This document shows positions 15,064 through 23,463 of a stretch of 27,016 nucleotides of DNA, piece by piece. Every line of letters begins with the position of its first letter. Position 1 is the stretch's first letter. The notes beneath the pieces are model-generated. The model did not search any database. It was not told where the DNA came from and was given only the letters and a program-made list of their open reading frames with translations. The DNA lies in contig CAZIPZ010000026.1 in assembly GCA_964541075.1 (NCBI GenBank), forward strand, positions 1 through 27,016, written 5' to 3'. This stretch comes from CAZIPZ01 sp964541075 (lineage in GTDB: Bacteria; Acidobacteriota; Terriglobia; 20CM-2-55-15). A program made the translations under genes and the position numbers.

Positions 15064-15741
15064 ATGGCCGAATTAGAAGTAGGATCACATCGCTGTTACT
15101 GCACGCAGGGCCGGCACACCACACGGTTAGTCGTGCTGACAGGAGGACCTGGAGCGGGAAAAACTGCTGTTCTCGAAATGGCCCGAAGGGTTTTCTGCAC
15201 ACATGTGACGATCCTTCCGGAAGCCGCGAGTCTTTTGTTTAAGGGCGGATTTCCGAGACGTGCCAGCGATTCCGGACGCCGAGCCTTGCAGCGCGGTATT
15301 TTTCACGTTCAGCGTGAAATCGAATGTCTTGCGCTTGAGGACAGTCACGCCGCCCTCGCCTTGTGCGATAGAGGGACGATCGATGGCCTGGCTTACTGGC
15401 CCGGATCGCCCGAGTCGTTCTGGCAGGATGTAGGCGTCGATTGGCGCCATGAACTGTCCCGCTACGATGCAGTGATTCACCTAGAGACACCTTCTTCGAA
15501 TGGAGGCTATAACACCCAGAATCCTCTTCGGGCCGAGTCTGCACTCGAAGCGGGAGCCATTAACGACAGAATTCTAAGTGCATGGAAAGATCACCCACGC
15601 CGCTCGATCATCTCGAGCACCCCTGACTTCCTCGACAAAGCGGTCTCTGCCCTTAAGAGTATTGCCGCGCAACTTCCGGCGTGCTGTTATGGTCGGTCGC
15701 CTGCATCTGTCGCTTCGGAGCCACCGCAGACTTCCCAATGA
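15064..15741 (+). CDS. P-loop ATP/GTP-binding protein, AAA_28-like
   Basis: The ATG at 15064 (M-A-E-L-E-V) follows a GGGGGA box; an earlier in-frame start adds 26 Ser/Arg-rich residues that look non-conserved. The 225-residue protein has a Walker A G27-G-P-G-A-G-K-T34 after a beta strand (R-L-V-V-L-T). It also has an L-P-E-A-A segment near 51-55 and C101-D-R-G-T-I-D-G-L-A-Y-W, a combination typical of the AAA_28/NadR-kinase-like P-loop group. D-A-V-I-H-L lies near the second half. Small-molecule kinase or NTPase activity is likely, but the substrate is unknown. It ends 12 bases before the MgtC-like gene and may be co-transcribed with it. Confidence 0.78.
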   Translation: MAELEVGSHRCYCTQGRHTTRLVVLTGGPGAGKTAVLEMARRVFCTHVTILPEAASLLFKGGFPRRASDSGRRALQRGIFHVQREIECLALEDSHAALALCDRGTIDGLAYWPGSPESFWQDVGVDWRHELSRYDAVIHLETPSSNGGYNTQNPLRAESALEAGAINDRILSAWKDHPRRSIISSTPDFLDKAVSALKSIAAQLPACCYGRSPASVASEPPQTSQ

Positions 15742-15753
15742 TTTGAAAGGGCT

Positions 15754-17001
15754 GTGCCGAACTTGAGTGGACAACTATTAATGAGGATGGCGGTCGCTCT
15801 CGGCATTGGCCTCTTGGTTGGTGTTGAACGGGAACGACGCAAAGGTTCTGGCCCAACTCGCCGCTCCGCGGGAATCCGAACGTTTGCACTGGCATCATTG
15901 ACAGGCGCCGTCAGTATCGCTCTTGGTGGACCGTCGCTGCTTGTTGTCGCGGCACTCGTAGTCGGCGCCCTCTCGATTTTCGGGTATGCAAAAGGCCATA
16001 GTGGCGATCCAGGAATCACCAGCGAAGTGGCGCTCCTTACAACGACTCTGCTGGGCGCGCTGGCCGTCCGCGAACCTATGGCGTCCGCGAGCATCGCTGT
16101 TGTCGTAACCATCTTGTTGGCGGGCCGGAACAGGATTCACCGCTTCGTGCGAGAAATCCTAACCGAGCAGGAGGTGCATGATGCTCTTCTCTTTGCCGCA
16201 TTTGCGCTCGTTATCTTACCCCTCACGCCGGACCGTCCAATCGGGCCATTTCCTGTTCTGAATCTTCGAGTCTTGTGGACGCTTGCCGTGATAGTCATGT
16301 TCATCAGCTCCGCCGGCTATGTTGCTGTCCGGACGCTCGGTCCTCGCATCGGATTACCGTTAACCGGACTGGCTTCGGGCTTTGTGTCAAGCATTGCGAC
16401 TATCAGCTCAATGGGGACGCGGGTCGGAAAAGAGCGCCGCTTGATGAGGTCCGCTGCAGCCGGGGCGGTTCTATCAACGGTGTCGACTGTGGTTCAGTTA
16501 ATCGTAGTTCTCTGGATTACGGACCGCTCCACGTTTGCGGCCTTATGGAGGCCGTTCGCCTTGGCGGGAGTAACAGCGAGCCTCTATGCAGCAGTGTTCA
16601 TAGGTCGCAGCCTTCGCCACAAGAGTGTTGTAGTGGAACATCGCGGCAGAGCATTTAACGTGCCACGAGCTGTTGTATTTGCCGCGACAGTCTCGTCAAT
16701 TCTCACCATCTCAGCAGCCGTCCGTGAGTGGTTCGGCGCAACGGGCCTGCTCCTAACAGCATTTCTGGCAGGCTTCGCCGACACCCACGCTGTCGCAATT
16801 TCCGCAGCTTCTCTGGTGGGAGCCGGAAAAATTAGCGTTGCTGATGCGGTTCCTATCGTACTCATTGGTTTCACGACCAATACTTTTTCGAAAGCTGTCG
16901 TCGCCGCGACGACAGGCGGACGTCAGTTCGCCTTTGCAGTCATTCCTGGACTGATGCTCGTTCTTGGCGCAGCTTGGATTGGAAGTATGCTGCACTCTTG
17001 A
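15754..17001 (+). CDS. MgtC/SapB family membrane protein with DUF4010 domain
   Basis: The protein has 415 residues from a GTG start with AAAGG close upstream; a TTG at 15763 and an ATG at 15781 are alternatives. The N-terminal MgtC-type domain is marked by A-L-G-I-G-L-L-V-G-V-E-R-E-R-R (about residues 15-29) and S-A-G-I-R-T-F-A-L. The C-terminal two thirds form a DUF4010-like set of TM helices, with L-P-L-T-G-L-A-S-G-F-V-S-S-I-A-T and F-A-D-T-H-A-V-A-I-S. About 11-13 TM helices are expected. MgtC relatives are linked to Mg2+ limitation and membrane-potential control, but the function of the DUF4010 fusion is not established. It precedes a P-type ATPase by 33 bases, suggesting a joint role in cation balance. 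Confidence 0.85.
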   Translation: MPNLSGQLLMRMAVALGIGLLVGVERERRKGSGPTRRSAGIRTFALASLTGAVSIALGGPSLLVVAALVVGALSIFGYAKGHSGDPGITSEVALLTTTLLGALAVREPMASASIAVVVTILLAGRNRIHRFVREILTEQEVHDALLFAAFALVILPLTPDRPIGPFPVLNLRVLWTLAVIVMFISSAGYVAVRTLGPRIGLPLTGLASGFVSSIATISSMGTRVGKERRLMRSAAAGAVLSTVSTVVQLIVVLWITDRSTFAALWRPFALAGVTASLYAAVFIGRSLRHKSVVVEHRGRAFNVPRAVVFAATVSSILTISAAVREWFGATGLLLTAFLAGFADTHAVAISAASLVGAGKISVADAVPIVLIGFTTNTFSKAVVAATTGGRQFAFAVIPGLMLVLGAAWIGSMLHS

Positions 17002-17034
17002 GACGCAGTTGATGTACATTCCGGTGCAAAACGA

Positions 17035-19548
17035 ATGCGAACACGCTCGCTTCCGCTAGAACGGATTCAACAACTCGAACCACCGGACAGAAGCCTCTCT
17101 TCTTCGGAAGTCGAGGATCGGCGCGCTCTATACGGGCCGAATGATATTGTCGAGATTCCGGGCAATCCTTGGCTGGAGCTCGCTCGGGATACGGCAAAGG
17201 ACCCGATGCTGTGGTTCTTCCTGGGGACTGGCGTCGTCTACGCGCTGGTCGGAGAACGCGTGGAAGCAATCACGTTGGTGGTCGCCATCGCGCCGTTGCT
17301 GTTGATGGATGCGTTCCTGCATAGACGGACGAACGCCTCCGTTCAGAGCCTCAAGAACCGCTTGGCCACTGAAGCGGTCGTGATTCGAGACGGCGTGAGC
17401 GCTAATATTCCCGCTATCGACATCGTACCCGGAGACATCGTTCTGGTTTCCCCGGCAGACATGTTGCCCGCTGACGGAGTCTTCGTCGCAGCCGACAACC
17501 TTCAGGTCGAAGAATCCGCCCTCACCGGCGAGGCATATCCAGTCTCTAAACGTCCCTTGCATCCGATTTCCATGCGAGAGAGGGATCCGTTGATCGAAGA
17601 GCAACACTGGGGCTTCGCCGGAACGCGTGCGCTGACCGGTTCCGGTCGGTTGCGAGTTATTTTCACGGGTGCAGAGACGCAGTATGGCGAGATCGTCCAG
17701 TCCGCAACTGGCGCCACGCACGAAACAACTCCGATGCAGCTTGCTATTCGAAAGCTCGTCAAAATTCTGTTGCTCGCCGCGACTTTACTGTGTTTGGGTC
17801 TGGCGGCAACACGACTGGCGCAAGGCTACGGTTGGCTCGATGCACTGGTAAGCTCTGTAACGCTCGCCGCCGCTGCCATTCCTGAGGAATTCCCGGTCGC
17901 ATTCACTTTTTTTCTGGCCCTTGGCGTTTACCGTCTCGCAAGGCGGCACGCCCTGGTTCGACGAGCAGTCACAGTTGAAAATATGGGTCGTGTTTCCTAT
18001 ATCTGCTGCGATAAAACAGGCACGCTCACCGAGGGCCGCCTGCGTCTGACCCATGTTCGAACAGCGAATGAATCTGGAGAAGATGTCGCCCTGACGCTTG
18101 CATCCGTCGCGTCACGGGAAGAAACCGGCGATCCTCTCGACCAAGCGATTTTGGCAGCGGCGAAGACACGGGAAGCGGCTGAACCATCCTTCACTCGCCT
18201 CGCAACGTTTCCATTTACTGAGAATCGGAAACGCGAAACCACCATCGCACAGAGCCCCGCAGGAAAAACGACCGCCGTATCCAAAGGCGCCGTGGAAGTC
18301 GTTCTAGATATGTGCGTGCTGTCCGAAACCGATCGCGCTTCCTGGCAGCGCGATGCAGACAGCCTTGCGGAGGAAGGTCACAAGGTCATCGCCCTTGCAT
18401 CTCAAGTATGTACTCCTGAAGAGTGTTCTCAGGAGCCCGTTCGTGGTTATACGTTTGCAGCCTTGCTCGCCTTCGAAGACAGCGTCCGGGACGGCGTTCC
18501 GCAGGCGGTGAAAGCATGCCGAGACGCCGGGATTCACACGATCATGGTGACCGGTGATCACCTGATTACGGCGCGCGCCGTGGCCAACGAAATCGGAATC
18601 GGAGATGGGGCTCCGTACATCATTTCCGGTGACGAGTTGGAGGCGTGGGGCAAGAGCAATAACACCGACGCTATTCGGAAGATCGACGTTGTCGCCCGCG
18701 CCACCCCGGCCCAGAAATTGCTTCTTGTTCGAAGTTTGAAAAACGCCGGCGAGATCGTCGCTGTGACCGGCGACGGAGTCAATGATGTGCCGGCTCTTCA
18801 GAACGCTGACATCGGCGTCGCCATGGGTGAGCGTGGTACGCGCAGCGCACGTGAGGTCGCGTCGATCGTCCTGCTCGATGACAATTTTCGAACGCTCGTG
18901 CGCGCCATTCAGGAAGGACAACAGTTATTCCGAAATCTCCAACTTAGTTTCCAGTATCTTTTGATCATCCATATCCCACTAGTGCTAACGGCAGCTGTGA
19001 TTCCACTGGCAGGCTATCCTCTGGTGTATTTGCCGATCCACATCGTCTGGCTCGAAATGATCATTCATCCGACGGCCTTACTGGTGTTCCAGGAAGGTCC
19101 GACAGACGACACTCTCAGGCGACCGCGAATCCGACGAGCGACTCAGTTTTTCAGCCGCGAAGATTGGATACTCATCATTGCCTGCGGAACACTACTGTTC
19201 GCTCTTACAGTTGGGGGATATTTTCGGAGTCTGGGAAGCGGCCAAAATGTCGAGCATGCCAGAGCCACAGCCATGGCGATCCTGACGTGCGGCAGCGCCG
19301 GGTGCACCGCCGGGCTGAGCCAATTGCGGTCGCACATGGCGTCGATCATTGCGATTGGGGCCATCGCGGCATCCGGGGTCCTAATTCAGACACCGTTACT
19401 TGCAAGGCTTCTCTACCTGGAGCCGCTGCACTGGGATGATTGGCTGTTGGTGCTGGTTGGTTCGGCCCTCCCGACATGTCTCGTTATCGCCAGGAACTTT
19501 CGCCGGCGGCCAGATCAAAGAGCCGTCACGGAGCAGTTGCAGGCATGA
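17035..19548 (+). CDS. P2-like cation-transporting P-type ATPase with PEEFP motif
   Basis: The 837-residue protein has a cation-ATPase N domain, T164-G-E-A (usually TGES), P283-E-E-F-P, D326-K-T-G-T, K417-G-A, T-G-D-H near 506-509, and G-D-G-V-N-D at 579-584. These give a complete catalytic core. In the membrane segments that set ion choice it departs from SERCA-type pumps. M4 has P-E-E-F-P instead of P-E-G-L-P. M5 reads L-I-I-H-I-P-L-V, with no N-x-x-E pair. M6 reads L-E-M-I-I-H-P-T-A-L-L-V-F, with no N-x-x-T-D. The transported ion therefore cannot be assigned. The ATG has no clear Shine-Dalgarno. Its stop faces the DUF302 gene on the other strand. Confidence 0.88.
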   Translation: MRTRSLPLERIQQLEPPDRSLSSSEVEDRRALYGPNDIVEIPGNPWLELARDTAKDPMLWFFLGTGVVYALVGERVEAITLVVAIAPLLLMDAFLHRRTNASVQSLKNRLATEAVVIRDGVSANIPAIDIVPGDIVLVSPADMLPADGVFVAADNLQVEESALTGEAYPVSKRPLHPISMRERDPLIEEQHWGFAGTRALTGSGRLRVIFTGAETQYGEIVQSATGATHETTPMQLAIRKLVKILLLAATLLCLGLAATRLAQGYGWLDALVSSVTLAAAAIPEEFPVAFTFFLALGVYRLARRHALVRRAVTVENMGRVSYICCDKTGTLTEGRLRLTHVRTANESGEDVALTLASVASREETGDPLDQAILAAAKTREAAEPSFTRLATFPFTENRKRETTIAQSPAGKTTAVSKGAVEVVLDMCVLSETDRASWQRDADSLAEEGHKVIALASQVCTPEECSQEPVRGYTFAALLAFEDSVRDGVPQAVKACRDAGIHTIMVTGDHLITARAVANEIGIGDGAPYIISGDELEAWGKSNNTDAIRKIDVVARATPAQKLLLVRSLKNAGEIVAVTGDGVNDVPALQNADIGVAMGERGTRSAREVASIVLLDDNFRTLVRAIQEGQQLFRNLQLSFQYLLIIHIPLVLTAAVIPLAGYPLVYLPIHIVWLEMIIHPTALLVFQEGPTDDTLRRPRIRRATQFFSREDWILIIACGTLLFALTVGGYFRSLGSGQNVEHARATAMAILTCGSAGCTAGLSQLRSHMASIIAIGAIAASGVLIQTPLLARLLYLEPLHWDDWLLVLVGSALPTCLVIARNFRRRPDQRAVTEQLQA

Positions 19549-19592
19549 TGAGCCCTCGCATCTTCGCAACCCTTCCGAGAGCGGCGTAGCGG

Positions 19593-19979
19593 CTATAGGC
19601 TTTCGATGACTTTTCTCAATTTTGCACGAACCTGTTCAGCGGTCTTCCCTAACGTGGGATTCTCGATCGCTTGCATGGATGCAACGGGATCAATGGCAGA
19701 TACCTCGATGTCTCCTCCTGTGGTTTCCTGCACGACAACATTACATGGCAACATGGTCCCGATCTTGTTTTCGGCTTGCAGCGCCTGATAAGCGAAATGC
19801 GGGTTGCAGGCCCCTAAAATCCGATATCTTCGGAAATCGACGTTGAGCTTTTTCTTTAGCGTTTGCTGGACATCGATTTCGGTCAGAATGCCGAAACCTT
19901 CATTCTTCAACTCATCCGAAACTCTACGGATCGCATCGTCGAATGGCATACGGACAATCTTGGTAAAGTGATACTCCAT
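19593..19979 (-). CDS. DUF302 domain protein
   Basis: The 128-residue protein covers one complete DUF302 domain: an N-terminal strand (M-E-Y-H-F-T-K-I-V), a helix (F-D-D-A-I-R-R-V-S-D-E-L-K-N-E-G-F-G-I-L-T-E-I-D-V), Y-R-I-L-G-A-C-N-P-H-F-A-Y-Q-A-L, then L-P-C-N-V-V-V-Q-E, and D-P-V-A-S-M near the end. There is no signal peptide, so it is probably cytoplasmic. A strong AGGAGG box precedes the ATG. DUF302 proteins often occur beside heavy-metal and redox genes, but their biochemical role is not settled. About 90 bases upstream, a minus-strand frame of about 25 codons ending at 19989 may be the tail of a lost upstream gene. Confidence 0.88.
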   Translation of the reverse strand: MEYHFTKIVRMPFDDAIRRVSDELKNEGFGILTEIDVQQTLKKKLNVDFRRYRILGACNPHFAYQALQAENKIGTMLPCNVVVQETTGGDIEVSAIDPVASMQAIENPTLGKTAEQVRAKLRKVIESL

Positions 19980-20105
19980 CGGTCCTCCTCACGAAAGTGA
20001 CTCGATATCGATATTGATGGGCGCGCGTCCTTCTGCGACCACGTTCCTCGCAATTGCTTTTGCCATCCCCTGCCCGCCGGATCCAGGCCGGCTTGGTAAT
20101 CGCGG

Positions 20106-20480
20106 ATGCGCTTGCGGTCCGACTCCGCGCTTAACACAACCCAGTATCGAACACGCCGGAACGCGCGACGGTGGGACGTGGGAACGAATTCCGATTTGTA
20201 TTTTGACCAATCCACAATCTGGAGCAAGCAAAACGAACTATTCGATGGCAACGGTCATGTTTTCGGCAGAGATATCGAGGACTGGCTGCAGGCTGAAAGA
20301 GAATTGGTCTGGAAGACTGCAATCAAATTGGAAAAGGATAACGACATTCGGCTTCAGATCGCAACCCCAGACGTTGATCCTAAGGATCTCGATAAAGTAC
20401 TCGTCGCTTGGGTCAGGCGTAATACGCCAGCCAACACGATCACGAGGCCGCCGTCACGCGTTGAGCAGATCATCGGCTAG
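20106..20480 (+). pseudogene. Truncated Hsp20-like protein with DUF2934-type helix
   Basis: From about 20205 the frame reads S-K-Q-N-E-L-F-D-G-N-G-H-V-F-G-R-D-I-E-D-W-L-Q-A-E-R-E-L-V-W in two parts (the DUF2934-type helix). It continues I-R-L-Q-I-A-T-P-D-V-D-P-K-D-L-D, which matches the first strands of an alpha-crystallin domain in Hsp20 proteins that carry this N-terminal helix. After V-L-V-A-W the similarity stops. The frame ends within about 15 codons, overlapping the 3' end of the convergent P-type ATPase gene. Most of the alpha-crystallin domain is missing, so it should not form a working small heat-shock chaperone. The N-terminal part from 20106 is not recognisable, so the 5' boundary is uncertain. 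Confidence 0.6.
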
Positions 20481-22935
20481 GCGGAGCGGCGCTCCGCCAA
20501 ACGAATCTTGCGATCACCTCAGACAACACCCATACGATGCCCGCGCTCACCAACACGACGGGCCACAGTTCCACCGGGATGGCGGCGTTGCCGAGCATGT
20601 TTGAGACAACGGGGAGCGAGGCGGCAGCAAACTGGATCGCCACACCGGCCACGACCGCAACGTGGAGGTAGGGGTTCGCAAGGGGACGCATCCACGTGTG
20701 TCTCGATGGGTATGTCAAGAAGAGTTGACCAATCGCCATGAAGTGAAACGTCACAGCGCGCGTAACCTCAAGACTGTACCCGAACGTCGGGACGAGCCCG
20801 AGCATCGCGAGAGCCAGTAGAGCTTTCATCGTCCCGACGCCAGCGACGAATTGGACGGACGGGCGATCCAGCAGCGGAGAGTCAGCGGGACGTGGCTTCT
20901 GCTGCATGACACCGGGGGTGCGATCGAACGCGAGCGCCAGCGCCGGCACGCCGTCCGTCAGCAGGTTGATCCAAAGGATCTGGGCTGCTGTGAGCGGCAG
21001 CATCAACATGCCGGCCGCATCTCGAAGGCCGAGGACATACGCAACTACCGCACCCCCAGCGACCAGCAGCACCTCGGACAAATTCGTGGAGAAAAGGAAG
21101 CGGAGGAATTTCTGAATGTTCTCGTAAATCCCGCGCCCTTCCTCGACGGCTCCGACGATGGTGGCGAAGTTGTCGTCGAGCAGCACCAGATCGGCAACCT
21201 CGCGGGATACATCCGAGCCGCGCTGGCCCATGGCCACGCCAACGTCAGACCTTTTCAACGCCGGAGCATCGTTCACACCATCACCGGTCATCGCCACAAT
21301 ATTCCCTTGCGCCTGCAGCGACTCCACGAGCTGCAATTTCTGCTCTGGCCGCACACGCGCGAACACATTGACTTCCGCCAACGCGTCATCGAGGGCCCCA
21401 CGTTGATACTGTGCGAGGTCCTCTCCCGTGAGGACGCGCATGCCCGGGATGCCAACTTGATGTGCGATCGCCAGCGCCGTCTCGGGATGATCACCGGTGA
21501 TCATGACCACTCGTATCCCCGCATTACGCGCGGTGTGGACCGCGTCCGGCACTTCAGGTCGCGGCGGATCCCAGAACAAGGCGAGCCCCAAAAGCGACAG
21601 ATGGTCCTCGACCTCTCCGGACGCGCTTGCGATCGCAAGCACGCGCAATCCCTCCTGGGCATAGGCGCGCGCCTTTTCCGTCCACGATTCACGATCGTCG
21701 TCGGAGAGCGCACAACGTCCGAAGAGCACCTCCGGCGCTCCTTTGAGATAGCTCACTGTTTGACCCTGTTCGTGGACGCTCATGCGTAAGAACTTCCACT
21801 CGCTGTCGAAAGGGCGCTCAGAAACTACCGGGTGTTCTTCCCTCAGTCGTGCGATGTCGACGCCATGCGCGACGGCGTAGCGGAGAAGCCCAAGATCGAG
21901 CGGATCGCCGGCGCCCGTCGAGAGGTCCGCATCATTGGCCAGCGCCACGGCGCGAAGCGCGCGCGGGAGATCCGGCGCGTCGAGCGACCGCACGTCCATT
22001 CGATTCTCAGTCAACGTGCCTGTCTTGTCGGTCGCAATGACGGTTACCGATCCAAGCGCTTCGACAGCCGAGAGGCGGCGGACTACTGCGCGATGTCGCG
22101 CCATTCGCTCAACACCCAAAGCTAGTGCGACGGTTAGCACTGCGGGCAAGCCTTCCGGCACGGCCGCGACGGCGAGGGCTACGGCGAAGATGATCATCTC
22201 CGGCGCACGGGTAAGCCCCTCAGCGATGATCCCCAGTGCGCACAGCCCTCCAGCCAAGGCCAGAACCCATCGCGCGATCTGATGACCGAGGACGTCGACT
22301 CTCCGCTCAAGAGGCGTCTTTCCCAACTGGATCTCGCCTAGCATTGTCGCGAGCCGACCCATGGCGCTCGAGGGACCCGTCCGGGTCACCTCTAGGAAAG
22401 TCTTGCCGCGCACCAGCAACGTCCCGCTGAACGCCTCATCGCCGGAACCCTTGTCGACCGGAACGGACTCACCCGTCAGAATCGACTCGTCGAACAGAGC
22501 GCCGTGCGCGTCATAGAGGATACCGTCCGTGGGTACGCGATCACCGGCTTCGAGCCGCGCCCAATCCCCCGGCACGAGTACATGTGTCGGCAGGCGTACG
22601 AGTTCGCCGTCACGCAGCACCCATGCGTGCGCCCCCGCGAGCGCCTTCAGCCGACTCAGCGCTGCTTCCGATCGTTGTTCCTGATACAGACCCAACGCGC
22701 CATTAAACAGCAGGATCAGGGCAATGGCGCTCGCCTCGATCGGCCAACCGTGCGCGCCTTCATACACCCACAGCCCGGTGTCAAACGCCAGCGCGAACAG
22801 CAGAATAAAAATCAGAGGGCTGTTGAACTGCCGCACAAACCGCAGCCAAACAGGATCGGGAAGCCGCTCGGGAAGAGCATTGGGACCGACTTGCGCCAAG
22901 CGTGCGGTGGCCTCTGCATTAGAGAGTCCGTTCAT
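20470..22935 (-). CDS. SERCA-like P2A P-type ATPase, probable Ca2+ (or Mn2+) exporter
   Basis: The 821-residue protein has the cation-ATPase N domain (L-S-N-A-E-A-T-A-R-L), T154-G-E-S, P260-E-G-L-P, D303-K-T-G-T, K398-G-A-P-E, and T550-G-D-G-V-N-D. Ion-site residues of SERCA-type pumps are kept: E261 in M4, N618 and E621 in M5 (S-T-N-L-S-E-V), and N657, T660 and D661 in M6 (N-L-L-T-D-G). This favours Ca2+ export driven by ATP at the inner membrane. AAAGGTG lies before the ATG. The coding sequence is visibly richer in G+C than the Hsp20 remnant it abuts, which hints at a separate origin. No partner genes are adjacent. Confidence 0.92.
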   Translation of the reverse strand: MNGLSNAEATARLAQVGPNALPERLPDPVWLRFVRQFNSPLIFILLFALAFDTGLWVYEGAHGWPIEASAIALILLFNGALGLYQEQRSEAALSRLKALAGAHAWVLRDGELVRLPTHVLVPGDWARLEAGDRVPTDGILYDAHGALFDESILTGESVPVDKGSGDEAFSGTLLVRGKTFLEVTRTGPSSAMGRLATMLGEIQLGKTPLERRVDVLGHQIARWVLALAGGLCALGIIAEGLTRAPEMIIFAVALAVAAVPEGLPAVLTVALALGVERMARHRAVVRRLSAVEALGSVTVIATDKTGTLTENRMDVRSLDAPDLPRALRAVALANDADLSTGAGDPLDLGLLRYAVAHGVDIARLREEHPVVSERPFDSEWKFLRMSVHEQGQTVSYLKGAPEVLFGRCALSDDDRESWTEKARAYAQEGLRVLAIASASGEVEDHLSLLGLALFWDPPRPEVPDAVHTARNAGIRVVMITGDHPETALAIAHQVGIPGMRVLTGEDLAQYQRGALDDALAEVNVFARVRPEQKLQLVESLQAQGNIVAMTGDGVNDAPALKRSDVGVAMGQRGSDVSREVADLVLLDDNFATIVGAVEEGRGIYENIQKFLRFLFSTNLSEVLLVAGGAVVAYVLGLRDAAGMLMLPLTAAQILWINLLTDGVPALALAFDRTPGVMQQKPRPADSPLLDRPSVQFVAGVGTMKALLALAMLGLVPTFGYSLEVTRAVTFHFMAIGQLFLTYPSRHTWMRPLANPYLHVAVVAGVAIQFAAASLPVVSNMLGNAAIPVELWPVVLVSAGIVWVLSEVIARFVWRSAAPPSR

Positions 22936-23463
22936 CTGAACACCTTTTTTGATGCGATATTTGCGTCCTCGCCACCGAGAGACACATGATCAGCGTGTTC
23001 TATTCACATCGTAACAGGGCATCAAGACAGCCTTGTTTCGCCCACTTCGTTCCTTTTTCATGAGAGAGCGCTTATCGAACTGGTATTGAGCCTTGTGCTC
23101 CTTGAGGTGCGGAAGGTGTGAAGCTGTCGCTCGCCGACCCAACCATCAGAACTATGAACAGGCCTATTGCCGTAAAGGTGCGTTTCACGAAGAATTTCTT
23201 CATTTCTGTTAGACGGCTTGCCATTCTAAGATGCACCGCGCCGTATCTCTAACACCATCACATGGACGCATTAGTCACGCGCGCGCACTTCAGCTTAGAG
23301 CGTCACCCGTGGCCACGAACGCTAACAGCCTAAGAATATGGCAAACTGAGCCGGCCCTCCGAGAATTAACCAAACGGCAGAGCGATCACCGCTGCATTGA
23401 GGTTCTTGTCGGTTGCACGTTGGGTAGTTAGAAGGCCGTGAACTCGGACAGGGATCGGTCATA
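22936..23463. other. Intergenic stretch between divergent P-type ATPase and debranching enzyme genes
   Basis: This 528-base gap should hold the promoters of the two divergent genes. I cannot place -35/-10 boxes with confidence. Apart from the short minus-strand frame at 23072-23203 there is no open frame with a credible product or ribosome site. Confidence 0.4.
23072..23203 (-). CDS. Possible 43-residue exported peptide
   Basis: The frame starts M-K-K-F-F-V-K-R-T-F, runs into a hydrophobic core (T-A-I-G-L-F-I-V-L-M-V-G-S-A-S), and ends with a short Ser/Pro/Gln-rich tail and TAA. The charge and hydrophobicity pattern is that of a secretion signal or single TM anchor. The ribosome site is weak and I know no homologue, so this could be chance. 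Confidence 0.3.
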   Translation of the reverse strand: MKKFFVKRTFTAIGLFIVLMVGSASDSFTPSAPQGAQGSIPVR

